Source: Clostridiales bacterium (GTDB taxonomy: Bacteria > Bacillota > Clostridia > Oscillospirales > Oscillospiraceae). From it: 64,000 nt of DNA. The stretch lies in contig SFEX01000001.1 in the NCBI GenBank assembly GCA_004557075.1, positions 124,001-188,000 of the forward strand. Direction: 5' to 3'. A program made the translations under genes and the position numbers. Of the stretch, positions 7,689 to 15,848 are shown in pieces; within the stretch, counting starts at the first letter, position 1, and each line of letters opens with the position of its first letter. The notes under the pieces are model-generated. The model was not told where the DNA came from. It saw only the letters and a list, made by a program, of their open reading frames with translations, and did no database searches.

Positions 7689-8936
7689 TTAGCTCAACAT
7701 TTCGCTTACAGCCATCATAATCCCGAGTTTTCCCGATTCATATGTTATGCCGCCCTGCATATACGCGATATACGGCTCTTTCATCGGGCCGTCGGCCGAC
7801 AGCTCAATCGACGAGCCCTGGACAAAAGCTCCGGCTGCCATAATGACGGGGACATCATATCCCGGCATCTGCCACGGCTCCGGCGTTACATAGGAGTCCA
7901 CCGGTGCTCCGCTCTGTATGCCGCGGCAGAATTTTTTCATGTTATCCGCCGTTTTCAGGCTTACCATCTGAATGATATCATTCCTCGGCTCGGCAGCATC
8001 AGGAGAGGTTACAAAACCTATTTTTTTCATCATTGCAGCGCAGAATACGGCTGTTTTGAGCGCCTGCGCGGTTATGTGCGGCGCCATGAAAAAGCCCTGG
8101 AACAGCAGCCTGTTATTTCCGAGAGTTGCTCCGCACTCTCCTCCGATGCCGGGTGTAGTAAGCCTCATGGCGGCGTTTTCAACAAGCTCCGCTTTCCCGA
8201 CGATATATCCGCCGGTTGGCGCAAGGCCGCCGCCGGGGTTTTTGATAAGCGAACCGGCCATGATATCGACGCCGTATTCAGTAGGCTCGTGCTCTGCGGT
8301 AAATTCACCGTAGCAATTATCGACCATGACCTTAATATCGGGATTTACGGATTTCACAACGCTGCATATCTCGCCTATCTCATCAGGAGAGAGCGCGCGT
8401 CTGTCCTCGTATCCTCTCGAGCGCTGGATAAGCACCGCGGCTACCGAGCTGTCTTCTGCCGCAAGCTTTATGGCCTCAATATCAGGATTACCGTCTTTAA
8501 GATCGACCTGGGCATAGTTTATGCCGTAAAATTTCAGGGAGCCATGGCAGTTGCCCTCGATTCCAATTGCATTTCTGAGCGTATCGTAGGGCAGTCCTGT
8601 AACGGAAAGCAGCGTATCGCCGGGCTTGAGCATTGCAAAAAGCGCTGTAGTCAGGGCATGGGTGCCATTTACAAAGCCAATTCTTACGAGCGCCGCTTCT
8701 GTTTTAAAGACCTGCGCGTACACCTTATCCAGTACTTCCCTGCCTAAATCGTCATAGCCGTATCCGCTCGTGCCCGCAAAGCAGGCGTCGGATACCTTAT
8801 TGTCCTGAAAAGCCGACATAACCTTAAAGGTGTTTATTTCGGCAACACGGTCTATTTTTTCAAATTGCTCTTTTATCTCAGCCTCGGCATCCTCCGCGAG
8901 CTTGAATACCTCCGGCTTTATATCTGAAATTTTCAT
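7689..8936 (-). CDS. YnbB-type PLP-dependent enzyme (methionine gamma-lyase / aluminum resistance family)
   Basis: The 415-residue protein matches the fold-type I PLP family annotated as methionine gamma-lyase family or aluminum resistance protein (YnbB in Bacillus). Visible marks are FAGTSGYGYDDLGRE near residue 53, VNGTHALTTALFAML near 90, the cofactor-binding Asp in MVDNCYGEF and the probable Schiff-base lysine in GSLIKNPGGG. The substrate is not established for the family. It ends just downstream of murD's position in the same direction, with one base between the two genes. Confidence 0.85.
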   Translation of the reverse strand: MKISDIKPEVFKLAEDAEAEIKEQFEKIDRVAEINTFKVMSAFQDNKVSDACFAGTSGYGYDDLGREVLDKVYAQVFKTEAALVRIGFVNGTHALTTALFAMLKPGDTLLSVTGLPYDTLRNAIGIEGNCHGSLKFYGINYAQVDLKDGNPDIEAIKLAAEDSSVAAVLIQRSRGYEDRRALSPDEIGEICSVVKSVNPDIKVMVDNCYGEFTAEHEPTEYGVDIMAGSLIKNPGGGLAPTGGYIVGKAELVENAAMRLTTPGIGGECGATLGNNRLLFQGFFMAPHITAQALKTAVFCAAMMKKIGFVTSPDAAEPRNDIIQMVSLKTADNMKKFCRGIQSGAPVDSYVTPEPWQMPGYDVPVIMAAGAFVQGSSIELSADGPMKEPYIAYMQGGITYESGKLGIMMAVSEMLS

Positions 8937-8937
8937 A

Positions 8938-10314
8938 TCACAACTCCATAATTATCTTTTTGAAATGCCTGCCGCGCTCGGCAAAGTTTTTAAACTTATC
9001 AAATGCCGCGCATGCGGGAGACAGCAGCACTATATCGCCCGGCTCGGCAGCTACGGACGCAGCACGCACCGCCGAATCAAAGTCATCTATTATCTCCATC
9101 GGGAAATCATCGGTATAATACTCGGATCTTTTTACCGCCTGAGCTATTTTATCCGCTGTCGCCCCTGTAAGATACAGCCTTTTTACGTTCATGCAGATCT
9201 CATCGCCCAAGCCGTCGAAGGGAATATTCTTATCATAACCGCCGGCGATCAGAATGGGCTTTACTTTAAGCGCATGAAGCCCTGCGGCGGTACGGCTGGG
9301 GCTGGTGCCGATGGAATCGTTAATATATACAACGCCGTTCAGCTCTCTCACGCGCTCGAGGCGGTGCTCAACGCCATTAAAGCTTTTTGCGACTTTTACG
9401 CAAACGTCATCATCCACAAGGCCGTCTGTTGCAGCAAAGGCAGCCATATAGTTTTCGAGATTATGAAGCCCGGGAAGCTTAATGTCGTCAGCATGCATTA
9501 TAGCTTCTAAGACGCCGTCTTTTGCTCTGTATATTATGCCGTTTTCGCAATAAACTCCGTTATCGAGCCTTGCTTTTCTGCTGAAATAGCTAATAGATGA
9601 AGCGGCCTTTTTTGCGTAATAGTCCGAATACTTATTCTCGTGATTGAGTATCAGTCTATCCGCCGGAAGCTGAGAGGTGAATATTGCGCTCTTTGCGTCA
9701 ATATAGTCCTGATAATCCTTGTGATGGTCAAGGTGGTTCGGGGAAATATTTGTTATAACCGCCACATTGGGTCTGCACTTCATGCTGTGGAGCTGGAATG
9801 AGCTGAGCTCAAGGACCGCAAAATCGTCCGCGCTCATTTTATCCACGTCGCACAGCAGGGGTCTTCCTATGTTTCCGCCCAAATGAACGGTAAAGCCCTG
9901 CGCCTTCATAAGCTCGGAAATAATGGTCGTCGTCGTGGTTTTTCCGTCGCTTCCCGTGACAGCGATTATTCTGCATGGGCAAAGTCTGAAGAAAACCTCC
10001 ATTTCCGAGGTGATCCCGGCTCCGCGCTCTGCTGCTGCCGTAAGGTGCTCGTCAAAGGGCATGAGCCCCGGTGTCCTGAAAATTATATCAAAATCCAAAT
10101 TGTCAAGGTAAGCGTCACCAAGGCTGAACTTAGCGCCTAATGCGCAGAGACGCTCGTATTCAGCGCCGAGGCCCTCTGCATCCCTCTTATCGCACGCGGT
10201 GACATTGCAGCCGTGCTCAAGCAGTTTTTCAATAAGCGGGGTATTGCTGACACCTATTCCTATAACTCCGATGCGCTTATCTTTGATACTGTCGATATAT
10301 TCTGATAAACTCAT
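8938..10314 (-). CDS. murD: UDP-N-acetylmuramoyl-L-alanine--D-glutamate ligase
   Basis: MurD adds D-glutamate to UDP-MurNAc-L-Ala in the cytosolic steps of peptidoglycan synthesis. The 458-residue protein has the N-terminal Rossmann-like domain (IGVIGIGVSN), the ATP-binding loop VTGSDGKTTTT (near residue 118) and the central-domain signature ISPNHLDHH (near 191). The C-terminal domain follows. The start ATG has GGAGG eight bases upstream. Other mur genes are not in this window, so murD stands outside the usual cluster. Confidence 0.96.
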   Translation of the reverse strand: MSLSEYIDSIKDKRIGVIGIGVSNTPLIEKLLEHGCNVTACDKRDAEGLGAEYERLCALGAKFSLGDAYLDNLDFDIIFRTPGLMPFDEHLTAAAERGAGITSEMEVFFRLCPCRIIAVTGSDGKTTTTTIISELMKAQGFTVHLGGNIGRPLLCDVDKMSADDFAVLELSSFQLHSMKCRPNVAVITNISPNHLDHHKDYQDYIDAKSAIFTSQLPADRLILNHENKYSDYYAKKAASSISYFSRKARLDNGVYCENGIIYRAKDGVLEAIMHADDIKLPGLHNLENYMAAFAATDGLVDDDVCVKVAKSFNGVEHRLERVRELNGVVYINDSIGTSPSRTAAGLHALKVKPILIAGGYDKNIPFDGLGDEICMNVKRLYLTGATADKIAQAVKRSEYYTDDFPMEIIDDFDSAVRAASVAAEPGDIVLLSPACAAFDKFKNFAERGRHFKKIIMEL

Positions 10315-10342
10315 AGCTTAGACCTCCAAACGAATCCATATT

Positions 10343-10371
10343 ATTATAAAACCAAAGCGGTGCAAAAACAA
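10343..10371 (-). promoter_or_regulatory. Promoter of murD
   Basis: On the minus strand, TTGTTT (10371-10366), 17 bases, then TATAAT (10348-10343). The start point lies about 23 bases before the murD ATG, leaving a short leader with GGAGG. Confidence 0.5.
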
Positions 10372-10381
10372 GAATTTTCTA

Positions 10382-10410
10382 TTGACTTAAAGCGCAGTGA
10401 TATGTAAAAT
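10382..10410 (+). promoter_or_regulatory. Promoter of rnpB
   Basis: TTGACT at 10382-10387, a spacer of exactly 17 bases, and TAAAAT at 10405-10410. The predicted start near 10417 coincides with the first helix of the RNase P RNA. Confidence 0.8.
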
Positions 10411-10416
10411 ACTTTG

Positions 10417-10757
10417 TTGAGTGAGCCGAACGACCGCGGGTACATTCCGAAAGGAAGTGCGTGAGGAAAGTCCGGGCTCCATAGGGCAAGGATAACGGGT
10501 AACGCCCGCCAGGGGTGACCCTCGGACAAGTGCAACAGAAATATACCGCCGAGCAATCGGTAAGGGTGGAAAAGTGAGGTAAGAGCTCACTCATCGCATG
10601 GAGACATGTTGGTGCTGTAAACTCTATCCGGAGCAACACCGTGGGAGGACATTAAGATCTGCCCGGTCGTCCTCAGGAGGTGGCTTGAGCCTGACGGCAA
10701 CGTCAGGATTAGATAGATGGTCGTTTAAGACAGAACCCGGCTTACAGACTCACTCAT
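10417..10757 (+). ncRNA. rnpB: RNase P RNA component
   Basis: This is the catalytic RNA that trims 5' leaders from tRNA precursors. Terminal helix P1 forms between TGAGTGAG (10418-10425) and CTCACTCA (10749-10756). The conserved core is present: GAGGAAAGTCCGGGCTCC near 10461-10478, GGTAAGGGTGGAAAAGTG near 10559, TAAACTCTATCCGGAGCAA near 10617 and the 3' segment AGATAGATGGTCGTTTAAGACAGAACCCGGCTTA ending near 10745, which I quote only as positions 10712-10745 for pairing with the 5' core. It sits between divergent promoters and a strong terminator. Confidence 0.96.
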
Positions 10758-10763
10758 GACAAG

Positions 10764-10794
10764 AAAATACCGGCTGTTAGCCGGTATTTTTTTA
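10764..10794. terminator. Terminator of rnpB
   Basis: A 12-bp stem (AAAATACCGGCT with AGCCGGTATTTT) and a three-base loop are followed by more T residues. On the other strand the same hairpin is followed by TATTTTC, so it may also stop the ArsC-like gene transcript. Confidence 0.9.
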
Positions 10795-10826
10795 GCATAA
10801 GACGAGCATACGAACTCGCCTTATGC
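10794..10826. repeat. Small stem-loop repeat, copy 1
   Basis: GCATAAGACGAG (10795-10806) pairs with CTCGCCTTATGC (10815-10826) with one mismatch, with loop CATACGAA. The element AGCATAAG, a short spacer and CGAGCATACGAA recurs at 42434-42460 downstream of rpoZ. This copy lies directly after the stop of the ArsC-like gene. Confidence 0.5.
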
Positions 10827-11159
10827 TTATTCCCATTTTGACCATACATCAGGCTGATAGCCTACAGTTGCCTGCTTTCCGTTGCGGACGATCGGTGTTT
10901 TGATCAGCCACGGGCACTCGAACAGCTTATCAAGCTTCGCTTCATTCGATGCCAAATACTGTACGAGCGGGTAATCAACGTCGTCTTTATTTATCATTTC
11001 TTCAAGGCCGACAGCGTTTTTTACGGAATTAAGCTCTCCCCTGCTCATGCCGAACTTGAGTACATCAACAAACTGATATTTTATTCGCCGCTCTTTGAAA
11101 TACCGTTCAGCTTTCTTTGTGTCAAAGCACTTGCTTTTTCCGAAAATTTGAATATTCAC
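10827..11159 (-). CDS. ArsC/Spx-family thioredoxin-fold protein
   Basis: A 110-residue member of the ArsC/Spx/YffB family. The redox-active cysteine is C11 in KSKCFDTKKAE; there is no second cysteine in a CxxC arrangement, so it resembles arsenate-reductase-like or YffB proteins rather than Spx. The later segment KTPIVRNGKQATVG carries the family arginine. No ars genes are nearby, so arsenate reduction is not supported by context. The start overlaps the dipeptidase stop by four bases, so the two are translationally coupled. Confidence 0.8.
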   Translation of the reverse strand: MNIQIFGKSKCFDTKKAERYFKERRIKYQFVDVLKFGMSRGELNSVKNAVGLEEMINKDDVDYPLVQYLASNEAKLDKLFECPWLIKTPIVRNGKQATVGYQPDVWSKWE

Positions 11160-12064
11160 AGCACTTTCTCCATTATGTTCATGATGTTATTCATAAATAT
11201 ATCCCTGACAAGATTTTCGGGATAGTTGTGTTTAAGGAGCGTTTCATATATTTTCTCAAGGTCCTCGACGCCGCCTATGCCCTTTGGCAGCTCATCAATT
11301 CCGTCAAGGTCGCAGCCTAAAAACACCGCTTTTTCCCCGCCCAAGGCCATAAAATGCTCAATATGGGCAAATATCGCGTCAATATCACGGCCAAGTCCGA
11401 GAAAATCGGGGCAGAGATTGATTCCGGCTCCCCCGCCCTGAGCTATCAATGCTTCAAACTGCTTATCGCTCAGGTTCCTTGGAAACGGGCACAAGGCTAA
11501 CGAATTTGAATGTCCGGCAATAACGGGCTTCCCGCTTATCTCAAGCACATCCCAAAATCCTCGCTCTGATATATGTGACATGTCAAGGAGTATACCAAGC
11601 TCCTGCGCCTTTCTAACAAATTCTCTTCCCGCTTCGCTGAGACCGGCGCCGCTTCCCATAACGGCTCCGCACAGCTTATTATCAAAATTCCACGTTATAT
11701 GTACTACCCTTACGCCCAATTCATAAGCTTCGGCTATATCGCCAAGCTGCTCGGCTCCCTCGACTGACAGGATAGCGGCTATTTTACCCTCGGCAATTGC
11801 CGAATGAAGATCATGCGAATTCAGACATAGCTTAACTATGTCTGAATTCATTTTTATCTGTTCGTGAAAATAACGTATGATCTTCGCGGCTTTTGCCCGC
11901 GGCTCATCAAGAGTCGCTGTACACACGGCAAACACCTGTGCGGCCGGGGAATAGCTTCTGAGCCTGTTCAGATCCAAATGCAGAGAATTTGCCCTTAATC
12001 CCTGACCTGTAAGCAGCGCCCTTGCGGCTGTATCGCAGTGGCAATCAAAAAGCGGAATACTCAT
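11156..12064 (-). CDS. Membrane-dipeptidase family protein (peptidase M19)
   Basis: The 302-residue protein matches the zinc-dependent renal dipeptidase family. Probable metal ligands are seen in DCHCDT (H9, D11), the glutamate of SVEGAEQLG, and histidines in LDMSHISE and IAGHSNS. A catalytic aspartate lies in GCDLDGID. There is no signal peptide, so a cytosolic role in dipeptide hydrolysis is likely. The gene overlaps the RNase J stop and the ArsC-like start by four bases each. Confidence 0.88.
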   Translation of the reverse strand: MSIPLFDCHCDTAARALLTGQGLRANSLHLDLNRLRSYSPAAQVFAVCTATLDEPRAKAAKIIRYFHEQIKMNSDIVKLCLNSHDLHSAIAEGKIAAILSVEGAEQLGDIAEAYELGVRVVHITWNFDNKLCGAVMGSGAGLSEAGREFVRKAQELGILLDMSHISERGFWDVLEISGKPVIAGHSNSLALCPFPRNLSDKQFEALIAQGGGAGINLCPDFLGLGRDIDAIFAHIEHFMALGGEKAVFLGCDLDGIDELPKGIGGVEDLEKIYETLLKHNYPENLVRDIFMNNIMNIMEKVL

Positions 12065-13719
12065 ACTTCGGATATCAGCGGAAGTATCATGGGACTGCGC
12101 TTTGTCGTCTTATAAAGATATCCGGACACATTGCTCTTTATTCTGCTCTTTATTGCGGACCAGTCCTTGACTCCGCTGCTTTCGCAAGCCTCAACGCTCT
12201 CTATCGTGACCCGTTTAAGCTCGTCGATCATGGCTTCGGCTTCCTTGACATATACAAAGCCGCGCGTCAGTATTTCGGGTTCAGCCAGCATCGCGTTATC
12301 CCATGAGGACAGAGTTACAACAATAACGACCATGCCGTCCTCTGCAAGTCTGTGCCTGTCGCGCATGACAACACTGCCCACATCCCCGACACCCATACCA
12401 TCGACCATGATGGCGCCGGACTGAACGCTTCCGTTTATTTTTATGCTCTTTTTTGTCAGCTCAATAACTTTGCCGTTTTCGGCAATGACGATATTCTTTG
12501 GGTCTATGCCCATGAGCTTTCCAAGCTCTGCATGCTTTACCAGCATACGGTACTCACCGTGAACAGGTATAAAGTATTTGGGCTTTACCAGAGCCAGCAT
12601 CATTTTCTGCTCCTCCTGCGATGCATGGCCGGATACATGAAGCTCGGTATTGCGGTCATAAATGACCTCCGCTCCCTTATGGAACAGCTCATCGATTACC
12701 TTGCTTATCATATTTTCATTGCCCGGGATAGCCGAAGCCGAGATAATCACTCTGTCACCCGGCTGAATGTTTATCTGACGATGCTCGGAGAACGCCATTC
12801 TGTAAAGCGCAGACATCGTCTCTCCCTGGCTGCCGGTCGATATGATAACGACCTTATCCTTAGGCAGCTTGTTGATATGATTTATATCGACCAGAACATT
12901 TTCCGGAACATTAAGATATCCGAGAACAGTTGCGACGCGGAGAATATTCTCCATGCTGCGTCCGGTTATGCCGACCTTGCGCTTATACTTTGCCGCAACA
13001 TCTATGATCTGCTGGAGCCTGTGGACATTAGAGGCAAAGGTCGTGATTATTATTCTCTGACTGCAATTTTTAAACAGCATATCAAAGGTCTCGCCCACCT
13101 TGCGCTCCGATGCCGAATGCCCCGGCTTTTCAACATTGGTCGAATCGCTGAGCAGCGCTAAAACGCCTTCGTTACCGAGCTGGCCAAGACGTGGCAGGTC
13201 TATCATATTGCCCTGGATAGGAGTAACGTCAATTTTAAAGTCGCCTGTGTGTACGATAGTGCCCAAGGGCGTTTTTATAGCAAGCGCGACCGCGTCAGCA
13301 ATACTGTGGTTTACATTTATAAACTCTATGCTGAAACAGCCGAGGCGGAATACATCGCCCGCCTTTTTTGTAAAGATCTGCGTATTATAAAGCAGGTCGT
13401 GCTCCTCAAGCTTCAGCTCTATTATGGCGGCTGTAAGCGGCGTCGCATAGATAGGCACGTCAAGCTCGCTCATGACATAGGGAACAGCGCCTATATGATC
13501 CTCATGTCCGTGGGTAAATATAATGCCCTTGACGCGGTCTGCATTGGCTTTGAGATATGATATATCGGGTATAACAATGTCGATACCGTACATCTGTTCA
13601 TCGGGAAATCCCAAGCCGCAGTCAACAACAATTATATCAGTGCCGCATTCTATCGCGGTCATATTCTTTCCTATCTCACCAAGTCCGCCAAGGGGAATGA
13701 TTTTGATTTTTGGTGTCAT
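12061..13719 (-). CDS. rnj: Ribonuclease J
   Basis: A 552-residue metallo-beta-lactamase-fold ribonuclease with endonuclease and 5'-3' exonuclease activity, central to mRNA decay in Firmicutes. The HGHEDHIG motif is near residue 75, followed by the beta-CASP domain (STGSQGE near 295) and the late histidine motif HVSGHAS near 368. Length matches RNase J1/J2. The start follows GGAGG by seven bases. A structured leader lies upstream and could mediate self-regulation. Confidence 0.95.
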   Translation of the reverse strand: MTPKIKIIPLGGLGEIGKNMTAIECGTDIIVVDCGLGFPDEQMYGIDIVIPDISYLKANADRVKGIIFTHGHEDHIGAVPYVMSELDVPIYATPLTAAIIELKLEEHDLLYNTQIFTKKAGDVFRLGCFSIEFINVNHSIADAVALAIKTPLGTIVHTGDFKIDVTPIQGNMIDLPRLGQLGNEGVLALLSDSTNVEKPGHSASERKVGETFDMLFKNCSQRIIITTFASNVHRLQQIIDVAAKYKRKVGITGRSMENILRVATVLGYLNVPENVLVDINHINKLPKDKVVIISTGSQGETMSALYRMAFSEHRQINIQPGDRVIISASAIPGNENMISKVIDELFHKGAEVIYDRNTELHVSGHASQEEQKMMLALVKPKYFIPVHGEYRMLVKHAELGKLMGIDPKNIVIAENGKVIELTKKSIKINGSVQSGAIMVDGMGVGDVGSVVMRDRHRLAEDGMVVIVVTLSSWDNAMLAEPEILTRGFVYVKEAEAMIDELKRVTIESVEACESSGVKDWSAIKSRIKSNVSGYLYKTTKRSPMILPLISEV

Positions 13720-13867
13720 ATATTACCTCCTGATAAGTATTTATTTCCGAAAATGACAAGTAAAGGGGGCCTCGATGTATCTGCCCTGTTTCACAGAATA
13801 CAGCGAAGCTATCCCCCCTGATATTCGGTATGTAATATGTGTCTATAAAGGGATTATATCCCGTTAG
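13720..13867 (-). promoter_or_regulatory. Leader region of rnj with a large stem-loop
   Basis: The gap between recR and rnj holds a TATAAT (13858-13853, minus strand) with only a poor -35. The predicted leader contains a G-rich run (13811-13816 region) that can pair with the C-rich complement around 13766-13771, enclosing smaller helices including CTG-TGAAA-CAG. It does not match a riboswitch class I know. It may be an attenuator or an RNase J target for autoregulation. Confidence 0.35.
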
Positions 13868-14473
13868 CTACATTTCAATTCTGCCCTCAAGGGCACGAAG
13901 CAGCGTTGCATCGTCCGTAAACTCAAGATTTGAGCCTACGGGAATGCCGTAGGCAAGTCTGGTAACTTTTATGCCGAACGGCTTTAACAGCCGCGAAATA
14001 TACATAGCCGTAGCCTCACCCTCGGTATCGGGGTTCGTGGCCATGATGATCTCGCTTATCTCGCTATCGTCCGAAGCCACGCGCTTTAAAAGCTCGCTGA
14101 TTTTAATATCGTCCGGTCCAACGTGGCTGATGGGAGAAAGAACGCCGTGGAGAACATGGTATACCCCATTATATTCATGGCTGCGCTCGATAGATAAAAC
14201 GTCCCGAGGTTCAGAGACGACGCAGACTGTGCTCTTGTCGCGCTTGTTGCTGCCGCAGATAGAGCATACCTCTCCCTCGGTAAGGTTCTGGCACACCTTA
14301 CAGCAGCTAACGCTGCTTCGCGCCGCTAAAATTGCGTTTGCAAAGCTCTCAGCCTCGCCCTCAGGCAGAGAAAGGACATGGAAAGCAAGCCTCTGGGCAC
14401 TTTTCTTTCCGATGCCGGGCAGAGACGCGAATTTATCTATGAGATTTTCAAGGGAAGCAGGAAAAAACGGCAT
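13868..14473 (-). CDS. recR: Recombination protein RecR
   Basis: RecR acts with RecF/RecO in loading RecA at gaps. The 201-residue protein has the N-terminal helix-hairpin-helix (LPGIGKKSAQRLAFH), a four-cysteine zinc finger (CCKVC...CSICG, about residues 57-72) and a Toprim domain with VVSEPRDVLSIE and ATNPDTEGEATA. It lies 15 bases after rpe, an unusual partner; dnaX and the YbaB gene that often precede recR are not here. Confidence 0.96.
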   Translation of the reverse strand: MPFFPASLENLIDKFASLPGIGKKSAQRLAFHVLSLPEGEAESFANAILAARSSVSCCKVCQNLTEGEVCSICGSNKRDKSTVCVVSEPRDVLSIERSHEYNGVYHVLHGVLSPISHVGPDDIKISELLKRVASDDSEISEIIMATNPDTEGEATAMYISRLLKPFGIKVTRLAYGIPVGSNLEFTDDATLLRALEGRIEM

Positions 14474-14488
14474 ATTATTTTCTCCAAA

Positions 14489-15142
14489 TCAGGCGTTTCT
14501 TATCGCGGCTATCTGTGCGGCGCGATCGGGGCTTTTGAAAACAGCGCTGCCGGCAACAAGCACATTAGCCCCGGCATCCTTAACGAGCTTCGCGGTGACG
14601 GGGTCTACTCCACCATCTACCTCAAGTTCGCATTCGATGCCTCTTCTGTCTATCTCACGACGCAGCTCGATAATCTTGGGAAGCTGATCGTGCATAAATT
14701 TCTGACCCCCGAAACCGGGCTCGACAGTCATGACAAGAGCCATGTCAAGGCGGTCTATGAACGGATAAAGAACCTCGGCAGGCGTTTTCGGTTTTACGGA
14801 AAGTCCGACCTTCTTTCCGTTTGCTTTCACAATATCTATTGCCTCGGATATATTCTGATATGAGTCGGCTTCAACATGAAACATAACAAGGTCTGCACCT
14901 GCCTTGCAGAATGCTTCTGCATAGCGCACGGGCTTATCTATCATAAGATGCACGTCAAGAAACATGTCCGTAAACTTACGAACCGAGCTAAGCACGGGGA
15001 TACCGATAGAAATATTGGGCACAAACACTCCGTCCATCACATCAAAATGTATATAATCAGCGCCGCCATCTCTGATTTCTTCAATTTCCTTGCCCAGCTT
15101 TGTGAAATCCGCTGAAAGGATGGATGGAGCTATCTTTATCAT
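14489..15142 (-). CDS. rpe: Ribulose-phosphate 3-epimerase
   Basis: This 217-residue TIM-barrel enzyme interconverts ribulose-5-phosphate and xylulose-5-phosphate in the pentose phosphate pathway. Signatures are APSILSADF at the N-terminus, HFDVMDGVFVPN near residue 33 with metal-binding His and Asp, HLMIDKP near 66, TVEPGFGGQKF near 139 and EVDGGVDP near 173. It has its own promoter about 100 bases upstream. Confidence 0.96.
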   Translation of the reverse strand: MIKIAPSILSADFTKLGKEIEEIRDGGADYIHFDVMDGVFVPNISIGIPVLSSVRKFTDMFLDVHLMIDKPVRYAEAFCKAGADLVMFHVEADSYQNISEAIDIVKANGKKVGLSVKPKTPAEVLYPFIDRLDMALVMTVEPGFGGQKFMHDQLPKIIELRREIDRRGIECELEVDGGVDPVTAKLVKDAGANVLVAGSAVFKSPDRAAQIAAIRNA

Positions 15143-15250
15143 TGCAATAACCTCTGCTCAACTTGCCGCATAAAATGATTCAGCGGTCAGGTGCGCGCCG
15201 CTGCTTTTATATACGGGGAATGCTCTTGCGGGTATTCCCCAACGTTTAAC

Positions 15251-15279
15251 ATTATACTACACAACATTTTGATTAGCAA
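15251..15279 (-). promoter_or_regulatory. Promoter of rpe-recR
   Basis: TTGCTA (15279-15274), 17 bases, TATAAT (15256-15251). The predicted start near 15244 places a 7-bp hairpin (GGGGAAT with ATTCCCC, 15216-15241) at the very 5' end of a leader of about 100 bases. Confidence 0.6.
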
Positions 15280-15310
15280 GAGTAACCAAAAAAATTATGT
15301 TTTATTGTGC

Positions 15311-15342
15311 AAAAAGCAGGAAAGTTTTATCTTTCCTGCTTT
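15311..15342 (-). terminator. Terminator of the tyrS operon
   Basis: AAAGCAGGAAAG and CTTTCCTGCTTT form a 12-bp stem with a six-base loop, followed on the minus strand by a T run. It closes the transcript after the YbaK-like gene. Confidence 0.85.
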
Positions 15343-15355
15343 CTACTATCACATT

Positions 15356-15835
15356 TTACTCTTGAGGCTCAGGGAGCTTGCATACATCGATCCATTCAAG
15401 TGCGTTTGAATACTTGAACAGCTCGTCAAGATTAAGCTCGATAGCGCTGTTTGCGCTTCCGACTGCCGGGAAAACAGTAGTAAATCTTTTAAGGCTCTCG
15501 TCAAGATATACATCAACGCCCTCATTTATACCGAAGGGGCACACTCCCCCGACCGGGTGTCCGACAAGCTCAAACACCTCGTCCGGCGTGAGCATTTTCG
15601 CTTTCATATGGAATTTATCCTTGAATTTGCGATTGTCTATCCTTGCATCGCCCGCCGCAAGAATGAGAATGCAGCTATCGTCCTTCTTGAATGAGAGAGT
15701 TTTTGCGATCCTTGCTCCCTCAACGCCGAGAGCCAGCGCCGCAAGCTCTACCGTTGCGCTGGACACAGTGAACTCCTGCACCCTGTCCTCCATACCGAAC
15801 TGTCTGAAATATGCTCTTCCTTTTTCAATTGACAT
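15356..15835 (-). CDS. YbaK/EbsC-family aminoacyl-tRNA deacylase
   Basis: A 159-residue protein of the YbaK/ProX editing family. Family members hydrolyse mischarged tRNA, often Cys-tRNA(Pro). The conserved lysine is in RIAKTLSFK (near residue 45), and the HPVGGVCPFG loop near 92 is characteristic. It follows tyrS by 13 bases and precedes a terminator, so it is the last gene of the T-box transcript. That places an editing factor under the same control as tyrosyl-tRNA synthetase. Which mischarged tRNA it acts on cannot be read from the sequence. Confidence 0.88.
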   Translation of the reverse strand: MSIEKGRAYFRQFGMEDRVQEFTVSSATVELAALALGVEGARIAKTLSFKKDDSCILILAAGDARIDNRKFKDKFHMKAKMLTPDEVFELVGHPVGGVCPFGINEGVDVYLDESLKRFTTVFPAVGSANSAIELNLDELFKYSNALEWIDVCKLPEPQE

Positions 15836-15848
15836 CTTAAATCACCAC

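Noticed and set aside
7656..8747. Long plus-strand open frame (363 codons) opposite the YnbB-type gene; similar long frames oppose the HI0933 gene (53178-54467) and lon (62121-63269).
   Set aside because: They mirror the codon pattern of clear minus-strand genes, have no recognisable domains and no convincing ribosome-binding sites.
10344..10639. Three minus-strand open frames over the 5' half of rnpB.
   Set aside because: The region is the RNase P RNA core on the plus strand; no protein family or binding site supports the frames.
10827..11159. Arsenate reductase as a definite function for the ArsC-like gene.
   Set aside because: Only one active-site cysteine is visible and no ars genes lie near; the family is broad.
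13720..13867. Leader of rnj considered as a known riboswitch (c-di-GMP, fluoride, preQ1, ZTP types).
   Set aside because: None of the conserved core sequences of those classes could be found; only a generic stem-loop is supported.
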